Assembly: GCF_026016465.1 (NCBI RefSeq)
Contig: NZ_CP100390.1
Coordinates: 2,084,001-2,148,000, forward strand
DNA from: Alkalimarinus alittae
GTDB taxonomy: Bacteria; Pseudomonadota; Gammaproteobacteria; Pseudomonadales; Oleiphilaceae
DNA length: 64,000 bases
Direction: 5' to 3'
A program made the position numbers and the translations under genes. Positions within the stretch are counted from its first letter, which is position 1, and the number at the start of each line of letters is the position of its first letter. Positions 1 through 10,275 of the stretch are shown piece by piece. Under the pieces are notes generated by a model. It saw only the letters and a list, made by a program, of their open reading frames with translations, did not search any database and was not told the DNA's origin.

Positions 1-434
<434 letters not shown>

Positions 435-602
435 TTATTAAAAATGGGGTGTTAATTGGCTTTTACAAGCCTGATAGCCATTTTAACTGTTAACAACGCT
501 TAGTGTTAGTGCTTTTATTTTTAAGCCTATCGTTTATTGGGTATTTATTAAGACCTTACAAGCGCTAAAGAGATAGGATGCGTCTAAATGCAATGGCGTG
601 GG

Positions 603-1055
603 TTAAGGTTTAAATGCAGACTCATCAATAAATGAAAGAGGGTAGCGTTTATTGTTTCTAAAGTCATCGATACAGGTTTTTACTAAAGTGCTTCTTAATT
701 GGCTGTTTAGCTGACAAATCTCGTCATAACGGTACCAGTGTTCAGAAATAATGTCGGAATCAAGCGTATCCGACACCTTCTTAATGGCGATTGCTTCAAA
801 GCAAATACGGTAATAAGTAACGCCGTTACTGGGCGCTTTATAGGTGTAGAGCCCTATTATAGATTTGAGTTCAACTTCCCAACCGCTTTCTTCAAGCGTC
901 TCTCTAATCGCGGCTGAAAATATCGATTCATCTTCTTCTACGTGGCCGGCAGGCTGATTATAGACAATGTCGCCATTGCTATGTTCTTTTACAAGTAGGT
1001 ACCGGCCATCCTTTTCGACGACAACGGCAACCGTGGCATGAGGTGTCCATATCAT
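603..1055 (-). CDS. nudJ: Nudix hydrolase, phosphatase NudJ type
   Basis: 150 aa. The Nudix box is visible as GHVEEDESIFSAAIRETLEESG (about residues 37-58), matching GX5EX7REUXEEXGU. The rest aligns by eye with E. coli NudJ: an N-terminal PH-TVAVVVEKDGRYLLVKE strand, NQPAGH before the box, and RYPLSFI near the end. Family members hydrolyse nucleoside tri- and diphosphates and HMP-PP in the cytoplasm. It lies 5 bp downstream of rluE on the same strand, so the two are very likely cotranscribed. GGAGA precedes the ATG. Confidence 0.9.
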   Translation of the reverse strand: MIWTPHATVAVVVEKDGRYLLVKEHSNGDIVYNQPAGHVEEDESIFSAAIRETLEESGWEVELKSIIGLYTYKAPSNGVTYYRICFEAIAIKKVSDTLDSDIISEHWYRYDEICQLNSQLRSTLVKTCIDDFRNNKRYPLSFIDESAFKP

Positions 1056-1060
1056 AGCGG

Positions 1061-1690
1061 CTATCTCCGAGAGGTTGTTTTTTTACGATGTGTTTTAGAT
1101 TTATGAGGGGGCTTAGCTGACTGTTTCTTCTGGGGGGCGTTCGCGGGCATATTGATGATTGTTGTGGTGTGCTCCCCTGAATTTAAGTGGTCGATTGACC
1201 AACTGCCAATACTGTACCGTACCAGTCGAAGTGTCGGAAAACCAATGGCTGCCGTCATTCGTCTAACTTGACGGTTTCGACCTTCGGTAATCGTTAATGA
1301 TATCCAAGTGGTGATATCATTTTTACGCTCCCTGATAGGCGGTACGCGATCCCAAAGATTGGGTGCTGGGATAATCTTAGCCTTTGCGGGTGCGGTTTTG
1401 CCATCTTTGAGCAAGACGCCTGTTTTTAAGGTGCTGATATCGTCTTCGGTTGGGCGACCTTCTACCTGTACCCAATATGTTTTGGGTAGTTTGTGTTTTG
1501 GGTCAGTGATTTTATGTTGAAGTACACCATTATCGGTAAGGAGTAGCAGTCCTTCGGAGTCATAATCTAATCGACCCGCGGCATAAACACCTTTAGTATC
1601 AATATAATTAGCCAACGTGGTTCGGTTGTTGTCATCGGTGAATTGAGATAACACATTAAAGGGTTTATTTAATAAAATCAGTAAGGCCAT
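1061..1690 (-). CDS. rluE: 23S rRNA pseudouridine synthase RluE
   Basis: 209 aa member of the RsuA/RluB/C/E/F family. RluE of E. coli makes pseudouridine 2457 in 23S rRNA. The catalytic motif is GRLDYDSEGLLLLTDNG (about residues 39-55), with the active Asp in RLD. Typical family blocks LLNKPFNVLSQF at the N-terminus and TEGRNRQVRRMTAAIGFPTLRLVR later are present. There is no S4 domain, as expected for RluE. The C-terminus is a Lys/Arg-rich tail (about residues 185-209, KKQSAKPPHKSKTHRKKT). It is the first gene of a two-gene unit with nudJ. Confidence 0.9.
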   Translation of the reverse strand: MALLILLNKPFNVLSQFTDDNNRTTLANYIDTKGVYAAGRLDYDSEGLLLLTDNGVLQHKITDPKHKLPKTYWVQVEGRPTEDDISTLKTGVLLKDGKTAPAKAKIIPAPNLWDRVPPIRERKNDITTWISLTITEGRNRQVRRMTAAIGFPTLRLVRYSIGSWSIDHLNSGEHTTTIINMPANAPQKKQSAKPPHKSKTHRKKTTSRR

Positions 1691-1841
1691 AAGGAGAGAT
1701 TTATCGTTGCAGAGATATAAAGGGGTCGTGGTAAGTAGGGCTAGCCTCTAGGCTCTTTCAAGCACTCAAATACCTCCCTCTGCAAGCGGGTGAAGCGAAT
1801 CCACTAACGACTTAATAGCGGATGTCGGCTTGAAGAGGGTG

Positions 1842-2144
1842 CTATGCAGAAGCCGCGATATTGCTTGAGGGTGTCTCGCTGTTTTCTGCTTGTTCTTCGC
1901 TTGTGGTTTCAGAGGCTGTTATCTGAGTTGGCTGCTCTAGTTCTAAAGCCGAAATCCCTACTGCATGAATACCTTTACCTGCAGCTTGTTTCTCGAAAAT
2001 GACTTTTTGACCAGCTTTAAGTGTTTTATACCCTTCCATCTGAATAGATGAAAAGTGAGCAAAAAGGTCTTCAGACCCGCCTTCCTCAACGATAAAACCA
2101 TAGCCTTTTGAATTATTGAACCACTTGACTGTACCTACAGGCAT
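1842..2144 (-). CDS. cspD: Cold-shock-domain protein, CspD type, with acidic C-terminal tail
   Basis: 100 aa. The first 68 residues form a cold-shock domain with RNP-1 KGYGFI and RNP-2 DLFAHFS. They are close to E. coli CspD, including the CspD-like MEGYKTLKAGQKVIFE. CspD binds single-stranded DNA and inhibits replication in stationary phase. Beyond the domain there is a tail of about 30 residues rich in Glu, Ser, Thr and Ala that CspD of E. coli (74 aa) lacks. The gene is divergent from clpS, the usual arrangement. GGGAG is well placed before the ATG. Confidence 0.88.
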   Translation of the reverse strand: MPVGTVKWFNNSKGYGFIVEEGGSEDLFAHFSSIQMEGYKTLKAGQKVIFEKQAAGKGIHAVGISALELEQPTQITASETTSEEQAENSETPSSNIAASA

Positions 2145-2504
2145 AATCGACTCCCATGTCTGATCTTTATTGCCGGCACTTGAAATAATGCCTAAATTTT
2201 ATTTTTATTTAATACCGAAAAAGCTACTTCGGGAATAGTCCCCCTACTTTTTACCATAACGGCTTGTTAGTCAAGGGCAGAGTGGCAAGTTTTAATCATT
2301 TCATTACACTATTTAATTGTAATAACACTATCAAGGTGTAGTCAGAGGGTTTATATTTCATAATTAGCCCCAAAAAAGTATGAAGGAAGTGATTTTCGCT
2401 ATGCAAAATTTACTTATGCTTTTAGTGTTATTGGTTTTTCGGTGCTACTGAGAGCGTCTTTCAAACGCAGTTTCTGTAAAAAATTAAAAAATTAACGTTG
2501 AGCT
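2145..2504. promoter_or_regulatory. Divergent intergenic region between cspD and clpS
   Basis: 360 bases without a gene, holding the promoters for cspD (leftward) and clpS (rightward). It contains an inverted repeat ATTACA-N9-TGTAAT (2303-2323) and two direct ACACTAT copies (2306-2312, 2325-2331). Either could be a regulator site, but I cannot name one. I could not assign -35/-10 boxes with confidence. Confidence 0.4.
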
Positions 2505-2864
2505 ATGAGTACTTTTGAAAATAGTCTACTAATATTAAATCAAGACGGTGATCATCAGCATGATCGAGAAGGCGGACTTGCAGTAGCACCAAGCAAGCCG
2601 GCTTTAAAAAGACCATCAATGTATAAGGTGGTTTTGCTGAATGATGATTTCACGCCCATGGACTTTGTTGTAGAAGTATTAACAACGTTTTTTGGGATGA
2701 GTGAAGAGAAGGCCACACAGGTAATGCTGGCCGTACACACACAAGGGAAAGCGGTATGTGGAGTGTTTACACGCGATATAGCCGAAACAAAGGCTGCACT
2801 GGTTAACCAGTACTCATCAGAGTGTGAACATCCACTATTATGCGAAATAGAGAAAGTGGATTAA
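2505..2864 (+). CDS. clpS: ATP-dependent Clp protease adaptor ClpS
   Basis: 119 aa. ClpS delivers N-degron substrates to ClpA. The core motif [21 protein letters not shown] (about residues 40-60) contains the Asn-Asp-Asp loop that binds the substrate alpha-amino group. The conserved [19 protein letters not shown] follows. The first 35 residues are the usual variable, flexible extension that reaches into ClpA. It lies 85 bp upstream of clpA on the same strand and is probably coexpressed. Confidence 0.95.
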   Translation: MSTFENSLLILNQDGDHQHDREGGLAVAPSKPALKRPSMYKVVLLNDDFTPMDFVVEVLTTFFGMSEEKATQVMLAVHTQGKAVCGVFTRDIAETKAALVNQYSSECEHPLLCEIEKVD

Positions 2865-2949
2865 TGAGCTTGCTCAGTTTCCATGACCTTTACCAACATT
2901 ATGGTGGAATGCATATCTTTAGAATAATTAGCACTACTTGGGGTGAACG

Positions 2950-5220
2950 ATGCTAAGCAAAGACCTCGAACTAACTCTCAATACAGCTTTTAGAAGCGCA
3001 AGAGAGAAGCGTCATGAATTTATGACGGTTGAACATCTTTTACTTGCACTTTTAGATAATGAAGACGCAATCAAAGTGCTAGGCGCTTGTGCTGCCGATT
3101 TGTCATTATTGAGAACCGAATTGGTGGAGTTTGTTGATTCTACAACCCCACTGATTCCGACGAGTGACGATGATAGAGAAACTCAGCCTACACTTGGCTT
3201 TCAACGAGTATTGCAGCGTGCAGTATTTCACGTTCAGTCTTCTGGTAAAAAAGAAGTCACGGGTGCGAATGTTCTAGTTGCAATATTTAGCGAACAAGAG
3301 AGTCAGGCTGTTTATGTGCTTAAAAAGCAAAATGTAGCCAGAATTGATGTGGTGAATTACATCTCTCACGGTATTTCAAAAGTACCGGGTCATCATGATC
3401 ACGATCATGAGCACCCAGGTGAACCTGAAAGCCAAGATGAGGTAACAGAAGAGGGCGCCAGCACTAATCCTCTTGAAAGTTTCGCTACTAACTTGAATGA
3501 GATGGCTAACAAAGGGCGTATCGATCCTTTAATTGGCCGTGAGCAAGAAGTTGAGCGGGTAGTTCAAATCCTTTCGCGTCGCCGTAAGAATAACCCTTTA
3601 TTAGTGGGTGAGGCGGGCGTAGGTAAAACAGCGATTGCTGAAGGGTTAGCGAAGAAAATTGAAGACGGTGATGTGCCTGATATAATTGCCGATGCGGTGG
3701 TTTATTCGTTAGATTTGGGTGCGCTGTTGGCGGGTACTAAATACCGTGGTGATTTCGAAAAACGGTTTAAGCAGTTATTGGCTGAACTACAGAAAAAAGA
3801 TCACGCGATTTTGTTCATTGATGAAATTCATACTATTATCGGCGCAGGTTCTGCTTCTGGCGGTGTGATGGATGCGGCCAACTTACTAAAGCCACTGCTT
3901 AGCTCCGGTGAGATTCGCTGTATTGGTTCTACTACGTTTTCGGAGTTTAGAGGTATCTTTGAAAAAGATAGCGCATTAGCGCGACGCTTCCAAAAGATCG
4001 ATGTAAACGAGCCGGATGTAGAGGATACCTACAAGATTTTGAAAGGCTTGAAGACTCAATTTGAAGCCCATCATGAGCTTAAATACACGGATAAAGCACT
4101 TAGAGCTGCGTCAGAGTTGGCTGATCGGTACATTACTGATCGTCATATGCCCGATAAAGCGATTGATGTTATTGATGAAGCTGGTGCAAGTCAGCGTTTA
4201 AAGCCAGAAAACAAGCGTAAGAAAGTGATTGGCGTTCAAACCATCGAAGACATTGTTGCGGCTATCGCAAGAATACCGCCGAAAAGTGTATCGACGTCCG
4301 ATAAGGATCAACTCAAAAATCTCGAAAGAGATCTTAAGATGGTGGTGTTTGGGCAAGATCCTGCAATCGAGTCTTTATCAACGGCAATCAAGCTTGCGAG
4401 AGCAGGGTTGAAGTCTGTAGAGAAGCCCGATGGTGCATTCTTGTTCTCAGGGCCTACCGGTGTTGGTAAGACCGAGGTGACACGTCAGTTGTCTAAGGGG
4501 TTAGGTATTGAGCTTGTGCGGTTTGATATGTCTGAGTATATGGAGCGTCATACTGTATCTCGACTTATCGGTGCACCTCCTGGTTATGTTGGTTTTGATC
4601 AGGGCGGCCTCTTAACGGAAGCCGTCAACCGAAACCCGCATTGTGTGTTATTGCTTGATGAAATAGAAAAAGCACACCCTGAAGTCTTTAACCTGTTATT
4701 ACAGGTAATGGATCACGGTACACTTACAGATAACAATGGACGAAAAGCAGATTTTCGACATGTTATTTTGGTCATGACCACTAATGCGGGCGCTGAATTA
4801 ATAAGTCGTCGCTCAATGGGCTTTAGTGAGCAAGACAATAGTACCGATGGCTTAGAGGCTATTAACAAAATGTTTACCCCTGAGTTTAGAAATAGACTCG
4901 ACGGTATCATTCAGTTTGCACCGTTGGCGAAGTCTTCCATTACTTATGTGGTTGATAAGTTCTTAACAGAGCTACAAGCGCAGCTTGATGACAAGCAGGT
5001 TGTACTGCATGTTGATAACGAAGCGAAGCTGTGGCTAGGTGAGCGGGGCTATGATGTCAATATGGGTGCTAGACCTATGGCGCGCTTGATACAGGATGCT
5101 ATTAAGAAGCCTCTCGCTGAGCAAATTCTATTTGGGGATTTGGCGGAATCAGGCGGAGATGTGTTTGTTACAGTCAAAGATGGTGAGATAGCATTCGATT
5201 TTGATGCAGTGGCCGTATAG
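2950..5220 (+). CDS. clpA: ATP-dependent Clp protease ATPase subunit ClpA
   Basis: 756 aa, normal length for ClpA. It unfolds proteins and feeds them to ClpP. Order: N-domain (about 1-145), linker, AAA-1 with Walker A GEAGVGKT (about 217-224) and Walker B ILFIDEIH, then AAA-2 with Walker A GPTGVGKT (about 498-505) and Walker [12 protein letters not shown]. The linker contains an unusual His/Asp/Glu run [14 protein letters not shown] (about residues 147-160). The usual ClpP-binding IGL-type loop I read only tentatively. A strong terminator follows at 5252-5278. Confidence 0.96.
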   Translation: MLSKDLELTLNTAFRSAREKRHEFMTVEHLLLALLDNEDAIKVLGACAADLSLLRTELVEFVDSTTPLIPTSDDDRETQPTLGFQRVLQRAVFHVQSSGKKEVTGANVLVAIFSEQESQAVYVLKKQNVARIDVVNYISHGISKVPGHHDHDHEHPGEPESQDEVTEEGASTNPLESFATNLNEMANKGRIDPLIGREQEVERVVQILSRRRKNNPLLVGEAGVGKTAIAEGLAKKIEDGDVPDIIADAVVYSLDLGALLAGTKYRGDFEKRFKQLLAELQKKDHAILFIDEIHTIIGAGSASGGVMDAANLLKPLLSSGEIRCIGSTTFSEFRGIFEKDSALARRFQKIDVNEPDVEDTYKILKGLKTQFEAHHELKYTDKALRAASELADRYITDRHMPDKAIDVIDEAGASQRLKPENKRKKVIGVQTIEDIVAAIARIPPKSVSTSDKDQLKNLERDLKMVVFGQDPAIESLSTAIKLARAGLKSVEKPDGAFLFSGPTGVGKTEVTRQLSKGLGIELVRFDMSEYMERHTVSRLIGAPPGYVGFDQGGLLTEAVNRNPHCVLLLDEIEKAHPEVFNLLLQVMDHGTLTDNNGRKADFRHVILVMTTNAGAELISRRSMGFSEQDNSTDGLEAINKMFTPEFRNRLDGIIQFAPLAKSSITYVVDKFLTELQAQLDDKQVVLHVDNEAKLWLGERGYDVNMGARPMARLIQDAIKKPLAEQILFGDLAESGGDVFVTVKDGEIAFDFDAVAV

Positions 5221-5251
5221 CGGGTAAATAAATCATTAATTGAAGCAAAAG

Positions 5252-5278
5252 AAAAAGGGTGCGCAAGCACCCTTTTTT
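5252..5278 (+). terminator. Rho-independent terminator after clpA
   Basis: Perfect hairpin AAAAAGGGTGC-gcaa-GCACCC followed by six T. It lies 32 bp after the clpA stop. The A-tract on the 5' arm means it could also stop leftward transcription of infA. Confidence 0.9.
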
Positions 5279-5362
5279 AAATCTAACCGTTTAATAGTTG
5301 TCTATATACGGTTTTGGCGGTCTATTTATTAGGCTCAACATGAAACAGAGCCTTAATAGATA

Positions 5363-5581
5363 TTAACGCGCTCTGTAGACAATGCGCCCTTTACTAAGAT
5401 CGTAAGGGGTCAATTCTACTTTAACTTTATCGCCAGTCAGGATTCGAATGTAGTTCTTTCTCATCTTGCCGGAAATGTGAGCCGTTACGATGTGGCCGTT
5501 CTCCAGTTCTACACGAAACATGGTATTTGGAAGGGTATCGACAATTGTCCCTTCCATTTCGATCACGTCTTCCTTCGCCAT
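5363..5581 (-). CDS. infA: Translation initiation factor IF-1
   Basis: 72 aa, the usual IF-1 length, with the S1/OB fold. It starts [11 protein letters not shown] and ends GRIVYRAR. It occupies the ribosomal A site during initiation. An open frame extends 18 codons upstream, but the conserved IF-1 start is the ATG at 5581-5579, preceded by CGAGG. The longer version would add residues not seen in the family. It sits between clpA and bpt, as in Pseudomonas. Confidence 0.95.
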   Translation of the reverse strand: MAKEDVIEMEGTIVDTLPNTMFRVELENGHIVTAHISGKMRKNYIRILTGDKVKVELTPYDLSKGRIVYRAR

Positions 5582-5698
5582 TAAGCAAAAACCTCGTTCA
5601 ACAATTCGGTCAGAAGCAATGGTCACACTGACCACGGCCTGAAAAGAGCGATATTTTGCCTGAAATAGATCGAATAGGCAAAATATTTGTTGATTAAA

Positions 5699-6415
5699 TC
5701 ACTTGTTTGGCTCTTGAAGGGTCCATTTGTTGCTAATTAAGAACTCTACAGGCTTATAAAGTGTTTTATATTCCATCTTTCGACAGCTTTTAATCCAGTA
5801 GCCGAGGTAAATATGGTCGAGTGATCGACGTTTGCATTCTTCAATTTGCCATAAAACGGAATACACACCCAAACTACGGTCTGAAATATCAGGATCAAAA
5901 TAGGTGTAAACAGCAGAGAGCCCGTCATTAAGTTCATCAATAACCGACACGCCAATCAATTCACCCTTATATTTAAACTCAACAAAAAATGTACTGGGGT
6001 TACCTTCAACTAAAAAAGAACGATACTGTTCTTCGCTAGGGGGATACATATCACCATCAGAATGGCGCTCAATGATGTATTTTTCATATAAATCGTAATG
6101 TTTCTGGCAGAACTCAGGTGGGGTGATCGAAATTTCTAATCCAATGTTCTTTTTAAGTATCCGTTTTTGACTACGGCTTGGCTTAAATTGATTAACTGGT
6201 ACTCTAACGGGAACACAGGCAGAGCAATGGTTGCAATGGGGGCGGTAATAATGGTTTCCACTTCTACGAAACCCTAGCACCGAAAGTTTTGAATAAAGTT
6301 CTTTGTCAACGCTCGCCTTAGGGTCGACAAACATTGTCGTCGCTTTTTTAGCTTCCAGATAGCTACAGTTATGTTCTGGCGTGGCATAGAAAATAAGTGT
6401 TTGAAGGCTAGACAC
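5699..6415 (-). CDS. bpt: Aspartate/glutamate leucyltransferase (bacterial Ate1-like, Bpt)
   Basis: 238 aa, normal for the family. The enzyme transfers leucine from Leu-tRNA to proteins with N-terminal Asp or Glu, making them ClpS/ClpAP substrates. Family markers are the N-terminal PEHNCSYL and the cysteine cluster YRPHCNHCSACVPVRVP (about residues 58-74), FKPSRSQKR after it, and the C-terminal GYWIKSCRKMEYK. It lies 52 bp downstream of aat on the same strand, so the two transferases probably form one transcription unit. Confidence 0.93.
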   Translation of the reverse strand: MSSLQTLIFYATPEHNCSYLEAKKATTMFVDPKASVDKELYSKLSVLGFRRSGNHYYRPHCNHCSACVPVRVPVNQFKPSRSQKRILKKNIGLEISITPPEFCQKHYDLYEKYIIERHSDGDMYPPSEEQYRSFLVEGNPSTFFVEFKYKGELIGVSVIDELNDGLSAVYTYFDPDISDRSLGVYSVLWQIEECKRRSLDHIYLGYWIKSCRKMEYKTLYKPVEFLISNKWTLQEPNK

Positions 6416-6467
6416 CGCAGAAGGCTCTCTTTGTTAGCGTAAATTAAGTACTCTCAATAGTTCTATT

Positions 6468-7187
6468 TTATGCTGAACTGTTACCTTTTTCCCACTTCCA
6501 GTTTAGTTGCCAAGTGTGAGAGGGAGGTAGTGTGTCGATGTTTTGTGTAAGTATAGTTTGAAATTCAGAACGTTGAATAGTTTCTGCGCCGAGCGTTAAT
6601 AAATGCGGGTTTTCAACCTGACAATCGATGATCTGATAACCCCAACTTTTAAGTTGGTTGCATAGATGAACAAATGCAACTTTAGATGCATCAGTGGCAG
6701 AAGAAAACATCGACTCACCAAAAAAACAACGCCCTATAGCAAGACCGTAAAGTCCACCGACTAACTCACCGTCTAGCCAGCTCTCAACAGAATGTGCAAC
6801 ACCTAAGTCATGCAGCGCTATATAGGCCTCAAGCATATCATCTGTTATCCAAGTGCTAGTCTCATCGTCTCGGCTATCAGCACAGCGCTGAATAACCGCA
6901 GGGAAGTCTTGGTCAAAGGTGACAGTGAATAACTGCTTGTTAAGTTTTTTTCTAAGACTTTTAGAAATATGCAGTTTATTGGGAAAAACTACGCAACGAG
7001 GGTCAGGAGACCACCAAAGAATTGGCTGATCATCACTAAACCAGGGGAAAATACCCTTTTTATAGGCCGCCACGATTCGTTCCGGCGAAAGATCGCCACC
7101 AGCAGCGAGTAGACCATCAGGGTCAGTTAAAGCAGAAGAAAGTTCTGGGAATTCAAGGGAATCATCGAGCCAAGGGATTTGGGACAT
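6468..7187 (-). CDS. aat: Leucyl/phenylalanyl-tRNA-protein transferase
   Basis: 239 aa. It adds Leu or Phe to proteins with N-terminal Arg or Lys, creating primary N-degrons. Family blocks are PDGLLAAGGDLSPERIVAAYKKGIFPWF (about 22-49), ILWWSPDPRCVVFP, the ESWLDGELVGGLYGLAIGRCFFGESMFS block, and DCQVENPHLLTLGAE. It is upstream of bpt. Together with clpS and clpA nearby it completes the bacterial N-degron route. Confidence 0.95.
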   Translation of the reverse strand: MSQIPWLDDSLEFPELSSALTDPDGLLAAGGDLSPERIVAAYKKGIFPWFSDDQPILWWSPDPRCVVFPNKLHISKSLRKKLNKQLFTVTFDQDFPAVIQRCADSRDDETSTWITDDMLEAYIALHDLGVAHSVESWLDGELVGGLYGLAIGRCFFGESMFSSATDASKVAFVHLCNQLKSWGYQIIDCQVENPHLLTLGAETIQRSEFQTILTQNIDTLPPSHTWQLNWKWEKGNSSA

Positions 7188-7214
7188 AATTGGTCAATAG
7201 AGTGGTGGGTGACT

Positions 7215-7240
7215 GTCATTCCCGCTAAGGCGGGAATGAC
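7215..7240. repeat. REP-like palindrome in the aat-trxB gap
   Basis: Perfect inverted repeat GTCATTCCCGC-taag-GCGGGAATGAC (11-bp arms, 4-nt loop). It has no T-tract and lies between aat and trxB. The core resembles short intergenic palindromes that are dispersed in many gammaproteobacterial genomes. No second copy was seen in this window. Confidence 0.7.
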
Positions 7241-7273
7241 AAGAACGTACGGGATGGGTAGTTAGCTCTCAAA

Positions 7274-8230
<957 letters not shown>

Positions 8231-8311
8231 CTATCTACTCCAAATATTATTGATCTAGCTGATGCGGTGATGATAATCGTTTTCAGTCAAAGTTAATAGA
8301 TGGGTCTGATG

Positions 8312-9220
8312 TTAGAAAATATCAACGGCTTGAATAATTTTATTTGAGGCGGTTTGGTTTATGGCGCTCCCACTTGAGCCGAGACGGTGTTCTACCACAC
8401 TCGGTAAAACGGCTTGAACGTCGTCAGGCAGTACACTATTTCGTCCATCGACTAGCGCCCAGGCTTTTGATGCTTTAAGCAGAGCAAGCCCTCCACGAGG
8501 CGATAGCCCATGACCGTAGGGTGCGTTCTCGCGAGTAAATAATATAATGCGCTGGATATAGTCGATTAAAGGCTCTGTTGCCGTAACGTTATCGACCTTT
8601 TTTTGAAGGTCAACGAGCGTGTCGTACGTCAAAATAGTCGATAGCTCTTTAATAATATCTCTACGGTCAACTCCGAGTAATAGCTCTTTTTCTGATACTG
8701 GAGAAGGGTAGCCCAAACTGATGCGCATTAAAAAGCGATCCAGTTGTGATTCTGGTAATGGGTATGTGCCTGATTGTTCAAGCGGGTTCTGAGTGGCTAT
8801 AACGAAGAAAGGTAAAGGTAAAGGGCGGGTGACGCCTTCGACGGTGACCTGACGCTCTTCCATTGCTTCAAGTAGCGCACTCTGGGCTTTTGGTGTGGCT
8901 CTATTTATTTCATCGGCCAACACAATTTGAGAAAACACAGGGCCGGGATGAAACACAAACTCAGCCTTGTTTTTATCAAAAATGTTAATGCCTAGTAAAT
9001 CAGAAGGTAAAAGGTCGCTAGTGAATTGAATACGGTTATAACTTAGACCAAGGCAGTTAGCGAGTGCGTGTGAGAGGGTGGTTTTACCTAGGCCGGGAAT
9101 GTCTTCTATCAGGAGATGGCCTCGTGCTAACAGGCACGCTAGGGATAACTTTACCTGGTGCTCCTTCCCCAGTAATACGGTATTTAATGTTTTAATAGCT
9201 TGATTAAGAGGGGAAGACAT
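8312..9220 (-). CDS. MoxR-family AAA+ ATPase
   Basis: About 302 aa. Walker A is EDIPGLGKTTLSHALA (about 35-50), Walker B is IVLADEINRATPKAQSALLEAMEE, and sensor/arginine-finger region ATQNPLEQSGTYPLPESQLDRFL is intact. MoxR ATPases usually act as chaperone-like partners of DUF58 and von Willebrand A proteins encoded next to them. No such partner is found here; the neighbours are trxB and aguB. I chose the ATG at 9220 over the GTG at 9226 because AAAGG sits 5-7 nt upstream of it. Confidence 0.88.
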   Translation of the reverse strand: MSSPLNQAIKTLNTVLLGKEHQVKLSLACLLARGHLLIEDIPGLGKTTLSHALANCLGLSYNRIQFTSDLLPSDLLGINIFDKNKAEFVFHPGPVFSQIVLADEINRATPKAQSALLEAMEERQVTVEGVTRPLPLPFFVIATQNPLEQSGTYPLPESQLDRFLMRISLGYPSPVSEKELLLGVDRRDIIKELSTILTYDTLVDLQKKVDNVTATEPLIDYIQRIILFTRENAPYGHGLSPRGGLALLKASKAWALVDGRNSVLPDDVQAVLPSVVEHRLGSSGSAINQTASNKIIQAVDIF

Positions 9221-9317
9221 AATCACCTTTTGTTAGGTTATTCATGTGGTTATGTAGGATAGTTAAAATAGTTATCCTCCATTATGTTTGGAGTGTGCCG
9301 GTAAATCAAAGCAGCAC

Positions 9318-10256
9318 TTAATCTATATACCTTTTTGTTATTGCTGAGTATGCATCGATTCTACGGTCACGGAAATAAGGCCAAATGCGTCTAATGTCTT
9401 CAGAGCGATGCCTATCTATATCGGCAACCAGCACGTCTTCATTATCAGCGCTTGCTTTCGCCAAAATCTCACCTTGAGGGCCTGTTATAAAACTGTTTCC
9501 CCAAAATTTAATACCGTCTGATTGTCCGCTAGGATCCGCTTCTAAACCCACCCTGTTAGGCGCAATCACTGGCACGTTATTGGCAATAGAGTGGCCTCGC
9601 TGAACTGTAATCCAGGCATCTAATTGCCGAGCTTGTTCGGCCGCATCATCATTAATATCCCAGCCAATAGCAGTAGGGTAAATAAGTAAGTCTGCACCTG
9701 CCAATGCCATCAATCTGGCTGCTTCAGGGTACCATTGATCCCAACATACCAATACACCCAGTCGACCGACACTGGTATTAATGGGCTCAAAGCCACTACT
9801 GCCATCATTTTTTTCGGCATCCCCTGGTGTAAAGTAGAACTTTTCATAAAAGCCCGGGTCATCAGGAATATGCATTTTTCGGTAAGTGCCTGCGATACTG
9901 CCGTCTGACTCTATAACGACCGCTGTATTGTGGTAAATACCGGTCGCGCGTTTTTCAAATATAGAACAGACAACCACAATGTCGAGCTCTTTAGCGAGTG
10001 ACGCAATGCGATCAGTCGTAGGGCCAGGTATTGTTTCTGCCAGATCAAAGACACTCACATCTTCTGTTTGACAAAAATAAAGCGTAGCGTGAAGCTCTTG
10101 CAATACCACCAATTTAGCACCTTGTTGACTGGCGGCTCTTATTTTTGCTTCGCTGGTTGCTAAGCTGATATTTTTATCAGCTGAGCAAACTTGTTGAATA
10201 GCGGCCACTTTTAGCACGGCATCTTTATGTGCTACTTGATTTGGTCTATGGGTCAT
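9318..10256 (-). CDS. aguB: N-carbamoylputrescine amidase
   Basis: 312 aa nitrilase-superfamily enzyme. It hydrolyses N-carbamoylputrescine to putrescine, CO2 and ammonia. The Glu-Lys-Cys triad is recognisable: Glu in LQELHATLYFCQ, Lys in YRKMHIPDDPGFYEKFYF, Cys in VLVCWDQWYPEAARL. FYFTPGD and WPYFRDRRIDAY near the end are typical of AguB. It directly follows aguA (19 bp gap), so the agmatine-to-putrescine route is encoded as a unit. Confidence 0.93.
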   Translation of the reverse strand: MTHRPNQVAHKDAVLKVAAIQQVCSADKNISLATSEAKIRAASQQGAKLVVLQELHATLYFCQTEDVSVFDLAETIPGPTTDRIASLAKELDIVVVCSIFEKRATGIYHNTAVVIESDGSIAGTYRKMHIPDDPGFYEKFYFTPGDAEKNDGSSGFEPINTSVGRLGVLVCWDQWYPEAARLMALAGADLLIYPTAIGWDINDDAAEQARQLDAWITVQRGHSIANNVPVIAPNRVGLEADPSGQSDGIKFWGNSFITGPQGEILAKASADNEDVLVADIDRHRSEDIRRIWPYFRDRRIDAYSAITKRYID

Positions 10257-10275
10257 GTGTCAGTAACACTCCTCA

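Noticed and set aside
5582-5635. 18-residue N-terminal extension of IF-1
   Set aside because: The family starts at MAKED, a ribosome site precedes that ATG, and the extension has no conserved features.
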